From positions 1-8,392 of the forward strand of contig CAKVLD010000096.1 of assembly GCA_934755305.1 (NCBI GenBank): a stretch of DNA of 8,392 bases. Direction: 5' to 3'. The notes beneath the pieces were generated by a model that worked only from the letters and a program-made list of their open reading frames with translations, was not told the DNA's origin and did no database searches. Source of the DNA: an uncultured Clostridium sp. (GTDB taxonomy: Bacteria > Bacillota > Clostridia > Clostridiales > Clostridiaceae). Within the stretch, counting starts at the first letter, position 1. Every line of letters begins with the position of its first letter. Of this stretch, positions 1-5,748 are shown piece by piece. The position numbers were made by a program, and so were the translations under genes.

Positions 1-77
1 TTGTTAACCCATACTCCTGTTAATGTATGATATTCAATTATATCCCTTGAATCACAAGTCTCTTGTCCATCATTTAT
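1..77 (-). repeat. Intragenic direct repeat, copy 2
   Basis: This segment matches 526-602 at a constant offset of 525 bases (175 codons), with scattered, partly synonymous, mismatches. It encodes the second INDG..TCDS..IIEYHTLTGVWVN block of the secreted protein and is cut by the window edge. Confidence 0.85.
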
Positions 78-980
78 TATTTTTACAGTTGGATATATTT
101 TCAATAAATTACTTATAGAATTTTGTACATTATTTATTTTTCCATTTGCTTCTTCTAATTGTAACTTTATATCTATATTTTCTTTTATTTCTGCATTAGT
201 CCATACTACATTTCCTACATTAACTCCAGTTATTTGTATAAATGCATAATCTTCTGTACTACCTTCACCTTTTACTATTCTTTCATAAGAACTATTAATT
301 TTAGCCTTTGTATCATCTATTACTTTTTGCACTTCTTCTTGAGATAATTTCTCTGAATTTGCTTTAGCTATGTCTATAGCATTTCTTATTGGCTGCATTA
401 TATACTTGGAATCTGGATTACTTAAAACTTTATTATAAAGTTCTATTATTTCTTTTTTAGTAAGATCTCTCCCCACTAAATCTTTTCCTATTGTAACTGC
501 TTTTTGTAATACTGGTAAGTTGCTTTTGTTAACCCATACACCTGTTAATGTATGATATTCTATTATATCACTAGAATCGCAGGTATCTTTTCCATCATTT
601 ATCGTCTTTATAGTACTATATTCATTAAGAGCTGAGTTAACTGCTTTAACTATAGAATTTTTTCTTTCATTAACTTTATCTTCTGCTATACTTAAATCTA
701 CTCTATCATGTGTTTCTGCATTGATCCATTTTATATTCTCTGCTGTTACTCTAGATAAACCTAAATTTGAATAATCCTCCACTTCTCCTCTCTCTGCATA
801 TATTTTATTTACTGATTGTGCTAATGAATTTTCTGCTTCATTAGTATTTAGAGTTGAATCAGTTGCTTCAATTGTATTTTGATTTTCAGCAACTGCTGAT
901 GTTTTAACTATTTCTAAGTTTAAATTCAAACTTGCACTTAATAAAAACATCAACAAAAAATTTATTAATTTTTTTTTCAT
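1..980 (-). CDS. Secreted repeat-containing protein, 5' part (runs off window)
   Basis: The frame is open from ATG at 980 to the window edge, giving 326 residues with no stop. The start is supported by a GA-rich ribosome binding site (GAGGAGGGGGAG) just upstream. Residues 1-31 form a typical signal peptide: a KKK N-region, a hydrophobic stretch and a likely cut after Ala-Val-Ala, so the protein is exported. The mature part contains a unit of about 175 residues that begins to repeat. Both copies include the strings INDG(K/Q)(D/E)TCDS and DIIEYHTLTGVWVN, and an EDY plus W(I/T)NAE block comes before each. Between the copies lies a charged helical stretch (residues about 153-236) loosely like surface-protein spacer helices. 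I do not recognise the family. A surface adhesin or cell-wall-associated protein is possible. It lies on the host side of the att site, so it is probably chromosomal rather than phage. No membrane anchor is visible in the part present. Confidence 0.85.
   Translation of the reverse strand, partial: MKKKLINFLLMFLLSASLNLNLEIVKTSAVAENQNTIEATDSTLNTNEAENSLAQSVNKIYAERGEVEDYSNLGLSRVTAENIKWINAETHDRVDLSIAEDKVNERKNSIVKAVNSALNEYSTIKTINDGKDTCDSSDIIEYHTLTGVWVNKSNLPVLQKAVTIGKDLVGRDLTKKEIIELYNKVLSNPDSKYIMQPIRNAIDIAKANSEKLSQEEVQKVIDDTKAKINSSYERIVKGEGSTEDYAFIQITGVNVGNVVWTNAEIKENIDIKLQLEEANGKINNVQNSISNLLKIYPTVKIINDGQETCDSRDIIEYHTLTGVWVN
526..602 (-). repeat. Intragenic direct repeat, copy 1
   Basis: This is the partner of 1-77 and encodes the first INDGKDTCDS..EYHTLTGVWVN block. 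DNA-level similarity between the copies suggests duplication of a 175-residue module, and it offers a substrate for recombination that could change copy number. Confidence 0.85.
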
Positions 981-1159
981 ACTCTCCCCCTCCTCTTCTA
1001 GTTAATTCTACCATAATATATACCTTTTTACATTACAAAATTTAATTTTTTCATCATCTATTGTAAGTTTTTACTCAAATTCTCATCTAAGGATTAACGT
1101 AAAAAATAAGAACCTTATAACTTAATTCATTATAAGATTCTAAATTATATAATACTATT

Positions 1160-1474
1160 TTAAAGTTTTTGTGTATTATTAATATATTTATATGAAAACG
1201 CAACTGCATTATCAACATATTCTTGAGTTGTATAAGAATACGGAGAGCACTTATCCATACCCCCTCTTCTTCCAAAACATAACAAAACGCATTTTCCTTT
1301 AAAAAAACTCATTATGTAACCATTGAATATATGCTTTTTCAACCATCCTCAAGCCCTGTTCAGCATTTTGTACTTCTGGAAAAAACTAAAAATATTTTCT
1401 TTATTGCTTTCCTTATAAACCTCCATTAATAATTTTGCCTCTTTATCAGATAATTCTTTCACTTTAATTAACAT
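1160..1474 (-). pseudogene. Remnant of a GNAT-like N-acetyltransferase (N-terminal part)
   Basis: A good ribosome binding site (AGGAGG, 5 bases before ATG at 1474) starts MLIKVKELSDKEAKLLMEVY, which resembles the N-terminus of clostridial GNAT acetyltransferases. The frame stops after 41 codons. The expected continuation appears in other frames: PEVQNAEQGLRMVEKAYIQW then LHNEFF, then FFKGKC after a T7 run, then EEEGVWISALRI. At least three frame changes are needed, each near a T or G run. The acetyl-CoA-binding C-terminal half is missing; the sequence ends in unrelated short reading frames. I therefore read it as a decayed, non-functional gene. The family assignment rests on memory of the N-terminal pattern and is tentative. 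The end coordinate is approximate. Confidence 0.45.
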
Positions 1475-1557
1475 AACTGCCTCCTATGAATAATATTATA
1501 AGCATATTATACCCTCCCCCAAAAATAGAATCTAAAAACTATTTATAAAAATAAAAA

Positions 1558-1612
1558 ACACCATTAACACTTTATAGCCTTTTCAAAACTTTGGTGTAAA
1601 AATGGTGTAAAA
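1558..1612. repeat. Possible integrase arm-type repeats, left of core
   Basis: TGGTGTAAAA occurs at 1592-1601 and again at 1603-1612, an 11-base period that would put both copies on one face of the helix. An inverted copy ACACCAT lies at 1558-1564. Similar short direct repeats flank the core sites of many Firmicutes phage and ICE tyrosine integrases and bind the integrase N-terminal domain. That role is inferred here because no integrase gene is in the window. Confidence 0.45.
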
Positions 1613-1663
1613 TATATAAAAACTCATCTATAAAAATAGTCCCCTTTTAGTCCTTTTCAAAAC

Positions 1664-1693
1664 AATAAAAAAGACCTAACTATTACAGTTAAG
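1664..1693 (-). terminator. Rho-independent terminator after the tRNA 3' end
   Basis: On the minus strand CTTAACT (1693-1687) and AGTTAGG (1681-1675) form a 7-bp stem including one G-U pair, with a 5-base loop, followed by TCTTTTTTATT. It lies 18 bases beyond the CCA end of the tRNA fragment, as expected for the native terminator of the tRNA transcript that stayed with the displaced 3' end. Confidence 0.6.
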
Positions 1694-1711
1694 CCATTTC
1701 CTTATATATAA

Positions 1712-1740
1712 TGGTAGTCCATAGGGGAATCGAACCCCTG
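1712..1740 (-). other. Prophage attachment site: displaced tRNA 3' end (partial tRNA)
   Basis: On the minus strand the 29 bases contain a 5-bp T-stem (AGGGG/CCCCT) around the TTCGATT loop, then ATGGACT, a discriminator A and encoded CCA. The bases just 5' of it (1741 upward) are AT-rich and do not form an anticodon arm, D-arm or matching 5' acceptor strand, so this is only the 3' end of a tRNA. Phages that use tyrosine integrases commonly insert into tRNA 3' ends and carry a copy that restores the gene. The leftover fragment then marks the far att site. The orientation fits: phage genes lie on the side where the tRNA body should be. The tRNA isotype cannot be told without the anticodon. Confidence 0.75.
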
Positions 1741-1840
1741 ATTTTATTTTATATAAACCGCATATAATTATAATTGCTCATAATTGACTTAATAACTTAT
1801 TTTATTAATTATAAATATTCACATTGAAACACACTCAATT

Positions 1841-1884
1841 ATAACTATGGTGTTAAAATGGTGTTAAATTAACACCATAGTTAT
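1841..1884. repeat. Perfect 16-bp inverted repeat containing TGGTGTTAAA copies
   Basis: ATAACTATGGTGTTAA (1841-1856) is the exact reverse complement of 1869-1884, with 12 bases between. TGGTGTTAAA is present at 1848-1857 and 1859-1868, again with an 11-base period, and an inverted TTAACACCA at 1869-1877 makes a nested 19-base palindrome with 1859-1867. No T-run follows on either strand, so a terminator is unlikely. The match to the repeats at 1592-1612 points to integrase or excisionase arm sites on the phage side of the core. Confidence 0.6.
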
Positions 1885-1894
1885 AAATTTAAAT

Positions 1895-1934
1895 AAAGGT
1901 TAGTGAATAGAATAATATCTGTTCTCTAGCCTTT
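1895..1934 (-). terminator. Hairpin after the small HTH gene, possible terminator
   Basis: AAAGGTTAGTGAATAG (1895-1910) and CTGTTCTCTAGCCTTT (1919-1934) pair over 16 positions with one mismatch and two G-U pairs in plus-strand RNA, and with three mismatches in minus-strand RNA. It begins 17 bases after the stop of the minus-strand gene ending at 1952, and on that strand it is followed by ATTTAAATTT. It may end the accessory operon, but the T-tract is weak. Confidence 0.35.
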
Positions 1935-1951
1935 GTTTACTAAATTTATTA

Positions 1952-2308
1952 CTAATCTATTATCAAGCTCTTAGTTAAACATTCTTCAAAATCTACACCT
2001 AATTTAATACAATCTGAATTTTTCTTTATTAGGTGCCATAATGTACTTCTTTCTCTACCTAATACATCTTCTATATCAGCATCTGTGAAATCTTTTCTAT
2101 CATAATCTTGATATAAATATTCTATACATCTTTCTTTATCCCAATTCCCCAAATCTTTACTTGCGTAATATTCATATATTTTGGCTAATTTATTTTTTCT
2201 TCTTCTAAATTCATTTACTACTTCTGAATAATTTTTATCAGCTTTCTTCCATGATTTCAAACAATTCATTACCTTTTCTTCATTTCGCTTCAATTCATCA
2301 CTTTTCAT
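1952..2308 (-). CDS. Small protein with possible helix-turn-helix, function unknown
   Basis: The protein has 118 residues counted from ATG at 2308. This start is chosen over the ATG at 2326 because GAAAGG lies about 9 bases upstream, almost the same leader as that of the endolysin gene (GAAAGGATGAT). The N-terminal half is highly charged and helical (many K, E, R; likely coiled coil). Residues about 73-97 (DFTDADIEDVLGRERSTLWHLI) have the layout of a helix-turn-helix: an acidic first helix, a GRERS turn and a recognition-like helix. This suggests DNA binding, perhaps as a regulator of the accessory genes or of the att region next to it. It is last in the minus-strand cluster, 120 bases after the channel-like gene and just before the att site. 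I do not recognise the family. Confidence 0.7.
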   Translation of the reverse strand: MKSDELKRNEEKVMNCLKSWKKADKNYSEVVNEFRRRKNKLAKIYEYYASKDLGNWDKERCIEYLYQDYDRKDFTDADIEDVLGRERSTLWHLIKKNSDCIKLGVDFEECLTKSLIID

Positions 2309-2428
2309 TTTTATCATCCTTTCCATATTTTCATCACAATAACATATTTTATTATAAATTTAATTCTAACATTTTAATAAAAGCATTCTCTTAGAATTCC
2401 ATCAGGTTGTTTATTATTTTCATCTACT

Positions 2429-3304
2429 TCAATCTCTCGAACTAATATTTCTAAAAATATAAGCCACTAAAATCCCTATAAATATTAATCCAAATAAATA
2501 CTCTGAAATACATAAATATTTATAAACAATATTTGTAAATGTTTGTCCACTACTAATGTTAAAAAAAGCTGCAAGACTAACATAAAAAGCATTACTAATA
2601 GTTTCTTCAATCAATTCTCCACTTTTATAATAAATTATTGCATATATCAATATAGTAATTAATGAACTTATTATAATATTTCTCATCTTCTCTCCATAAC
2701 CCCATACGAGTCCAGATAGCTTACTTACTCCTAATCTTCCTATATATATAACTGAATCTTTGAATTTATAATTTCTTTTATAATAATCGTCTCTTCTCAA
2801 TATAATTTCTTTATAATTTTTTTCTCTTGAACGCATCCATTCTGAAAAAAACTTTAAATATTCAACTTTATTATCATCTAACAAGCAATTTTTAGCCATA
2901 GTTTTACACAATTTTTTCCTATAGTTATATTCCATAGGTAACGAATCTTTTATACTTTCATATTTTATATAACATTCTTTCCATTCAGTATAATAGAATT
3001 TACAACTTTCCATAACTATATTATTAAAATCACAATCAATAAAAGTACAATTAACGAACTTTATTTTTATAAAATCAATATCCTTAAAATAACATTTTAT
3101 AAAAACTGTATGATTAAAATTAGAGTTAATTAGTTCTATACTATTAAAACTTACTTTCGAAAACGTACATCTATTAAAAGTATTTAATATATACTCTTTA
3201 TTTTTGTTAAGTCCATCATTTGTAAATAGAGCATTTTCAAATACATCATTATTACATATATACTCTATACTTAAATAGTCCTTTTTAAAGAAATATTCGT
3301 ACAT
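2429..3304 (-). CDS. Pentapeptide-repeat protein with C-terminal two-helix ion-channel-like domain
   Basis: The protein has 291 residues and starts at ATG 3304 behind AAGGAG. Residues about 22-115 contain pentapeptide-type repeats with F or L every fifth residue (for example TFNRCTFSKVSF, NFNHTVFIKCYF, KFVNCTFIDCDF), predicted to fold as a right-handed beta-helix. A basic linker with helices follows (about 125-200). The motif GYGEKMRNIIISS (202-214) opens TM1 (about 208-226). A loop (237-257) lies between the helices and TM2 is about 264-285, ending in FIGILVAYIFRNI. This layout matches pentapeptide-repeat proteins with a two-TM potassium-channel-like (Ion_trans_2) domain. The usual TVGYG selectivity filter is not seen; the place holds NISSGQT, so conduction or selectivity may differ. 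It starts 18 bases after the nuclease-like gene and is almost surely cotranscribed with it. The cellular role is unknown; a membrane effector is possible. Confidence 0.8.
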   Translation of the reverse strand: MYEYFFKKDYLSIEYICNNDVFENALFTNDGLNKNKEYILNTFNRCTFSKVSFNSIELINSNFNHTVFIKCYFKDIDFIKIKFVNCTFIDCDFNNIVMESCKFYYTEWKECYIKYESIKDSLPMEYNYRKKLCKTMAKNCLLDDNKVEYLKFFSEWMRSREKNYKEIILRRDDYYKRNYKFKDSVIYIGRLGVSKLSGLVWGYGEKMRNIIISSLITILIYAIIYYKSGELIEETISNAFYVSLAAFFNISSGQTFTNIVYKYLCISEYLFGLIFIGILVAYIFRNISSRD

Positions 3305-3322
3305 TAAAATAATACTCCTTAC

Positions 3323-5080
3323 TTATTTTTTTCTATTGATTCTTTTAGATTTCTTAATAAGATTACGTTTTTTCTTAGAATTTTTTTTATGAATTTTATC
3401 ATTTTTTTTATTATCACTAAAATCACTTCTATTATCAAGAATACTTTTTGTATTTAAAGGTTCAAATGCTTGAAAAGTAAAATAATATCTTCCATACTCA
3501 ATTTCTATATTTTCTAATCTTAAATCACTATTAATATTGTGCAAATAACTGCCCTCTTTGATTATATCAATAACTTTATCTAAATGACCGTTATTCTTAC
3601 TTACTAGTTTACAAAACATTTCATAATCTATTATATTTATTCCTTCATTATTCAACTTACTAGTGCCTATATTATTCATGGTTACTACACAAGAACAATA
3701 TTTTTTAGGATGAAAATCATTTTTACCATAAGCTCTATTTAATAAATCATCCATATTTTCATTTGCATAATCTTGAATGCTTTTAGCTTGTAATAAACCT
3801 TTTTGTAAATCTTCATCACGTGCAAATACTTCTTGTACAGAATCAGACTCCAACAACCACTTTAATTCACACATTAACAAGCAATCACTATTATCATCAA
3901 ATATTACAATATCTATATCAGGTAGTTCTTTAGTTAGTGGCCTATTTGTTTTGATTATTAAATTTTTGTAGTCCTTCAACTTATCTTTTATATTTTCTTC
4001 CATTATACTTTCTTTTTCTATAGACAATCTAGAATACGCATCTGAATCTAGTTTATTAATTAATGAAATTAAATTTCTTTCTGGATTAGATGATAATATT
4101 AAATTTGGTGATATAGCACACATTCCTTTGTCTAATTCTATAAATGGTGCCCATAGTACATCTATCTTTTTTTTATAATATTCTTCATTATATGTTAGGT
4201 AAGTAACTATCTTTTCTACAACTTCTCTTTTTAAATCTGAATATTTTAAAACAAAATCAACAATTTGATCTCTGGAAGTTATTATTACACTATCATTAAC
4301 AGCACAACCAGGTTGTCCTGATTTCATACACACAGAACAATGTATAAAAGATTTAGTTGAAATTATTCTCCAAAATATCTTTAAATCATTAATAGTAATT
4401 TCGTTAAACTTCCATTGATCAGGTAATTTCCATGCATAATTCATAACTCCAGAAAATTTTTCATATATTGTATTCCAATCTTGACTACTAATGCTATAAT
4501 TTAAGTGTTCTTTACTATCTAACGTTATTGTTTTGATAATATTATTTAAGGCATCATTTGCCTTTTGGGAATACTTAAGTTTTTCTGTCATCTCTTTATT
4601 TTTTCCTCTTTTGCGCATCAAATCATAGTCTTCAACAAAATTATTTGTATCTTCTAGATATTCAAATTTAACTCCCTTTTTATCTTTATATAACTTAGCA
4701 CTTGATTTTTTCCTTGACCAACAAATATAAGAATCACATATACTTCTATATTTTATTGCATCATCTTTTAACATCATACCTAATTCTAAATACAAGCTTG
4801 GGTTTACCTCTTGAGTAAAGTTTTCCTTACGGCATTTACTATATTTAAATATCCATCTAATCAACATATCTATTGAATCAGAATTTGTATGTATCATACT
4901 ATCCACGTCTTCCCCTAACACAAATGCTGCATATGGTACCATTAATCTACTACAATCTTCATAACATACTAGCGCATTAAAAATCAACTTTTTTCTATCA
5001 TTCTCCCATATAGTTCTATCTAATTGTAAATTATCGATATTTTCCTCAATCTCTCTTATAATCATTTCCTCACTACTCAT
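3323..5080 (-). CDS. PD-(D/E)XK nuclease-like protein
   Basis: The protein has 585 residues. The frame is open up to an ATG at 5206, but the start at 5080 is preferred: AGGAGG sits 6 bases upstream and an extended -10 promoter lies at 5120-5128, inside the longer frame. The nuclease signature is in residues about 387-407: PDIDIVIF, then CELKW, giving Asp390, Glu405 and Lys407. Before it is a helix with Glu (IMEENIKDKL, about 359-368), and after it a helix with Gln (LLQAKSIQDYA, about 429-439). This is the normal order of the restriction-endonuclease fold. The N-terminal 350 residues are helical and unrecognised. CSVCMKSGQPGC (248-259) could hold a metal but is too short to claim. The last 31 residues contain 13 Lys and 3 Arg, possibly a nucleic-acid-binding tail. 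It is the first gene of a cluster with the channel-like gene. Cutting activity and target are inferred only. Confidence 0.75.
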   Translation of the reverse strand: MSSEEMIIREIEENIDNLQLDRTIWENDRKKLIFNALVCYEDCSRLMVPYAAFVLGEDVDSMIHTNSDSIDMLIRWIFKYSKCRKENFTQEVNPSLYLELGMMLKDDAIKYRSICDSYICWSRKKSSAKLYKDKKGVKFEYLEDTNNFVEDYDLMRKRGKNKEMTEKLKYSQKANDALNNIIKTITLDSKEHLNYSISSQDWNTIYEKFSGVMNYAWKLPDQWKFNEITINDLKIFWRIISTKSFIHCSVCMKSGQPGCAVNDSVIITSRDQIVDFVLKYSDLKREVVEKIVTYLTYNEEYYKKKIDVLWAPFIELDKGMCAISPNLILSSNPERNLISLINKLDSDAYSRLSIEKESIMEENIKDKLKDYKNLIIKTNRPLTKELPDIDIVIFDDNSDCLLMCELKWLLESDSVQEVFARDEDLQKGLLQAKSIQDYANENMDDLLNRAYGKNDFHPKKYCSCVVTMNNIGTSKLNNEGINIIDYEMFCKLVSKNNGHLDKVIDIIKEGSYLHNINSDLRLENIEIEYGRYYFTFQAFEPLNTKSILDNRSDFSDNKKNDKIHKKNSKKKRNLIKKSKRINRKK

Positions 5081-5086
5081 AAAAGG

Positions 5087-5092
5087 CCTCCT
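5087..5092 (-). promoter_or_regulatory. Ribosome binding site that sets the nuclease start
   Basis: A perfect AGGAGG on the minus strand is spaced 6 bases from ATG at 5080. It decides for the 585-residue start over the upstream ATG at 5206, for which I see no comparable site. Confidence 0.8.
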
Positions 5093-5119
5093 AATCATTT
5101 GAATTCTATATCTTTTACA

Positions 5120-5128
5120 ATTATAACA
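5120..5128 (-). promoter_or_regulatory. Extended -10 promoter for the nuclease/channel cluster
   Basis: On the minus strand TGTTATAAT is a full extended -10 element (TGnTATAAT). No good -35 box lies 17 bases upstream, which extended -10 promoters often do not need. Transcription from about 5113 would give a leader of roughly 30 bases before ATG 5080. Confidence 0.5.
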
Positions 5129-5218
5129 TGTATTTACAAATTTAAAAGTATAACCAAACTTTTCTATGTATTTTTTAAAGCTATTTTGTATTACACTTAA
5201 ACACAACTAAATCTAACA

Positions 5219-5246
5219 TTGTAACTTAAACTCTTAGTTCTAAAAT
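5219..5246 (+). promoter_or_regulatory. Possible promoter for the small plus-strand gene
   Basis: TTGTAA (5219-5224) and TAAAAT (5241-5246) are separated by 16 bases, about 80 bases before the ATG at 5326. In DNA this AT-rich such a match is expected fairly often, so support is weak. Confidence 0.3.
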
Positions 5247-5325
5247 ACACACTTTAACATATTTATATAAAGAATAACGTAAACCTATTTTTTATTAATT
5301 AATATTTATTATAAGGAGATTACCT

Positions 5326-5599
5326 ATGTATGAATATGTAAATTCAAGTCCAAATCTACTAAAAACTCAAACTCAAACTTTGTTTATGGGAAACCAAGCT
5401 ACCAAAATATACGAAATTCTAAAAAAAAATTAAATGTAACCTTTCTAACTCTAATTGCATAATTATCAATGCATATAATTATAAATACTATATAATACCT
5501 AAAATAGAACTTGATAAATCTAATATAAAAAAATCCGAATATGTATTTGGTGTAGATTCTAATCATAATCTAATTTATTATAAATTACTTTATAAATAA
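5326..5599 (+). pseudogene. Small gene interrupted at an A9 tract (35 aa as read, 90 aa if restored)
   Basis: ATG at 5326 has AAGGAG 7 bases upstream and begins MYEYVNSSPNLLKTQ. As read, it stops at 5431-5433, after 35 residues, right behind a run of nine A (5421-5429). With eight A the frame stays open to TAA at 5597-5599 and gives 90 residues ending SNHNLIYYKLLYK; the restored part is rich in Tyr, Asn and Ile, like real AT-rich clostridial coding DNA. No start codon with a ribosome binding site begins the downstream part. It is the only plus-strand gene in the phage region and is divergent from the nuclease cluster. Function is unknown. It may be a decayed gene, a phase-variable gene switched by the A-tract, or a gene with a sequencing error. 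Confidence 0.5.
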
Positions 5600-5621
5600 T
5601 CAGTTATATTTACTTATTCTT

Positions 5622-5685
5622 AACAAATAATAGTGAATTTAAGAGAAACATTTAAGTCCAACTCTTCAATTCATCATTATTTGTT
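5622..5685. repeat. Long imperfect inverted repeat between convergent genes
   Basis: The arms 5622-5639 and 5668-5685 pair over 18 positions with two adjacent mismatches. After one more mismatch another 5 bp pair (AAGAG 5641-5645 with CTCTT 5662-5666), leaving a 16-base loop. The structure lies between the plus-strand small gene and the 3' end of the endolysin gene, a usual place for a two-way terminator. No clear T-run follows on either strand, so a remnant mobile repeat is also possible. Confidence 0.55.
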
Positions 5686-5748
5686 ATAAAACTCAATTTA
5701 ATTACATATTGCTAAAAACGGAAAATCATATTATTTATTGTTATATAT

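Larger units (their letters stand above)
1475..1951. other. Gene-free attachment region
   Basis: No reading frame with a ribosome binding site was found here. The region holds the tRNA 3' fragment (1712-1740), a terminator-like hairpin (1664-1693), copies of TGGTGTnAAA on both sides, a 12-base direct repeat CCTTTTCAAAAC (1578-1589 and 1652-1663), and two hairpins on the phage side. It is best read as the junction between prophage and host DNA. Confidence 0.6.

Noticed and set aside
1087..1342. Two overlapping minus-strand frames of about 60 codons as separate genes
   Set aside because: Both continue pieces of the broken acetyltransferase-like gene in different frames; neither has its own good ribosome binding site.
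1712..1800. Complete tRNA gene on the minus strand
   Set aside because: Only the T-arm, acceptor 3' strand and CCA are present; no anticodon arm, D-arm or 5' acceptor strand can be formed from 1741 upward.
2382..2405. Terminator between the channel-like gene and the small HTH gene
   Set aside because: Only a 5-bp stem (ATTCT/AGAAT) with a broken T-tract is present; too weak to claim.
3777..3971. Plus-strand 64-codon open frame
   Set aside because: It lies wholly antisense inside the nuclease-like gene, has no convincing ribosome binding site and shows low-complexity Ser/Asn composition.
5081..5206. Longer N-terminus for the nuclease-like protein, including a CYNC motif
   Set aside because: A strong AGGAGG at 5087-5092 and an extended -10 promoter at 5120-5128 favour the start at 5080, and the upstream ATG lacks a clear ribosome binding site.
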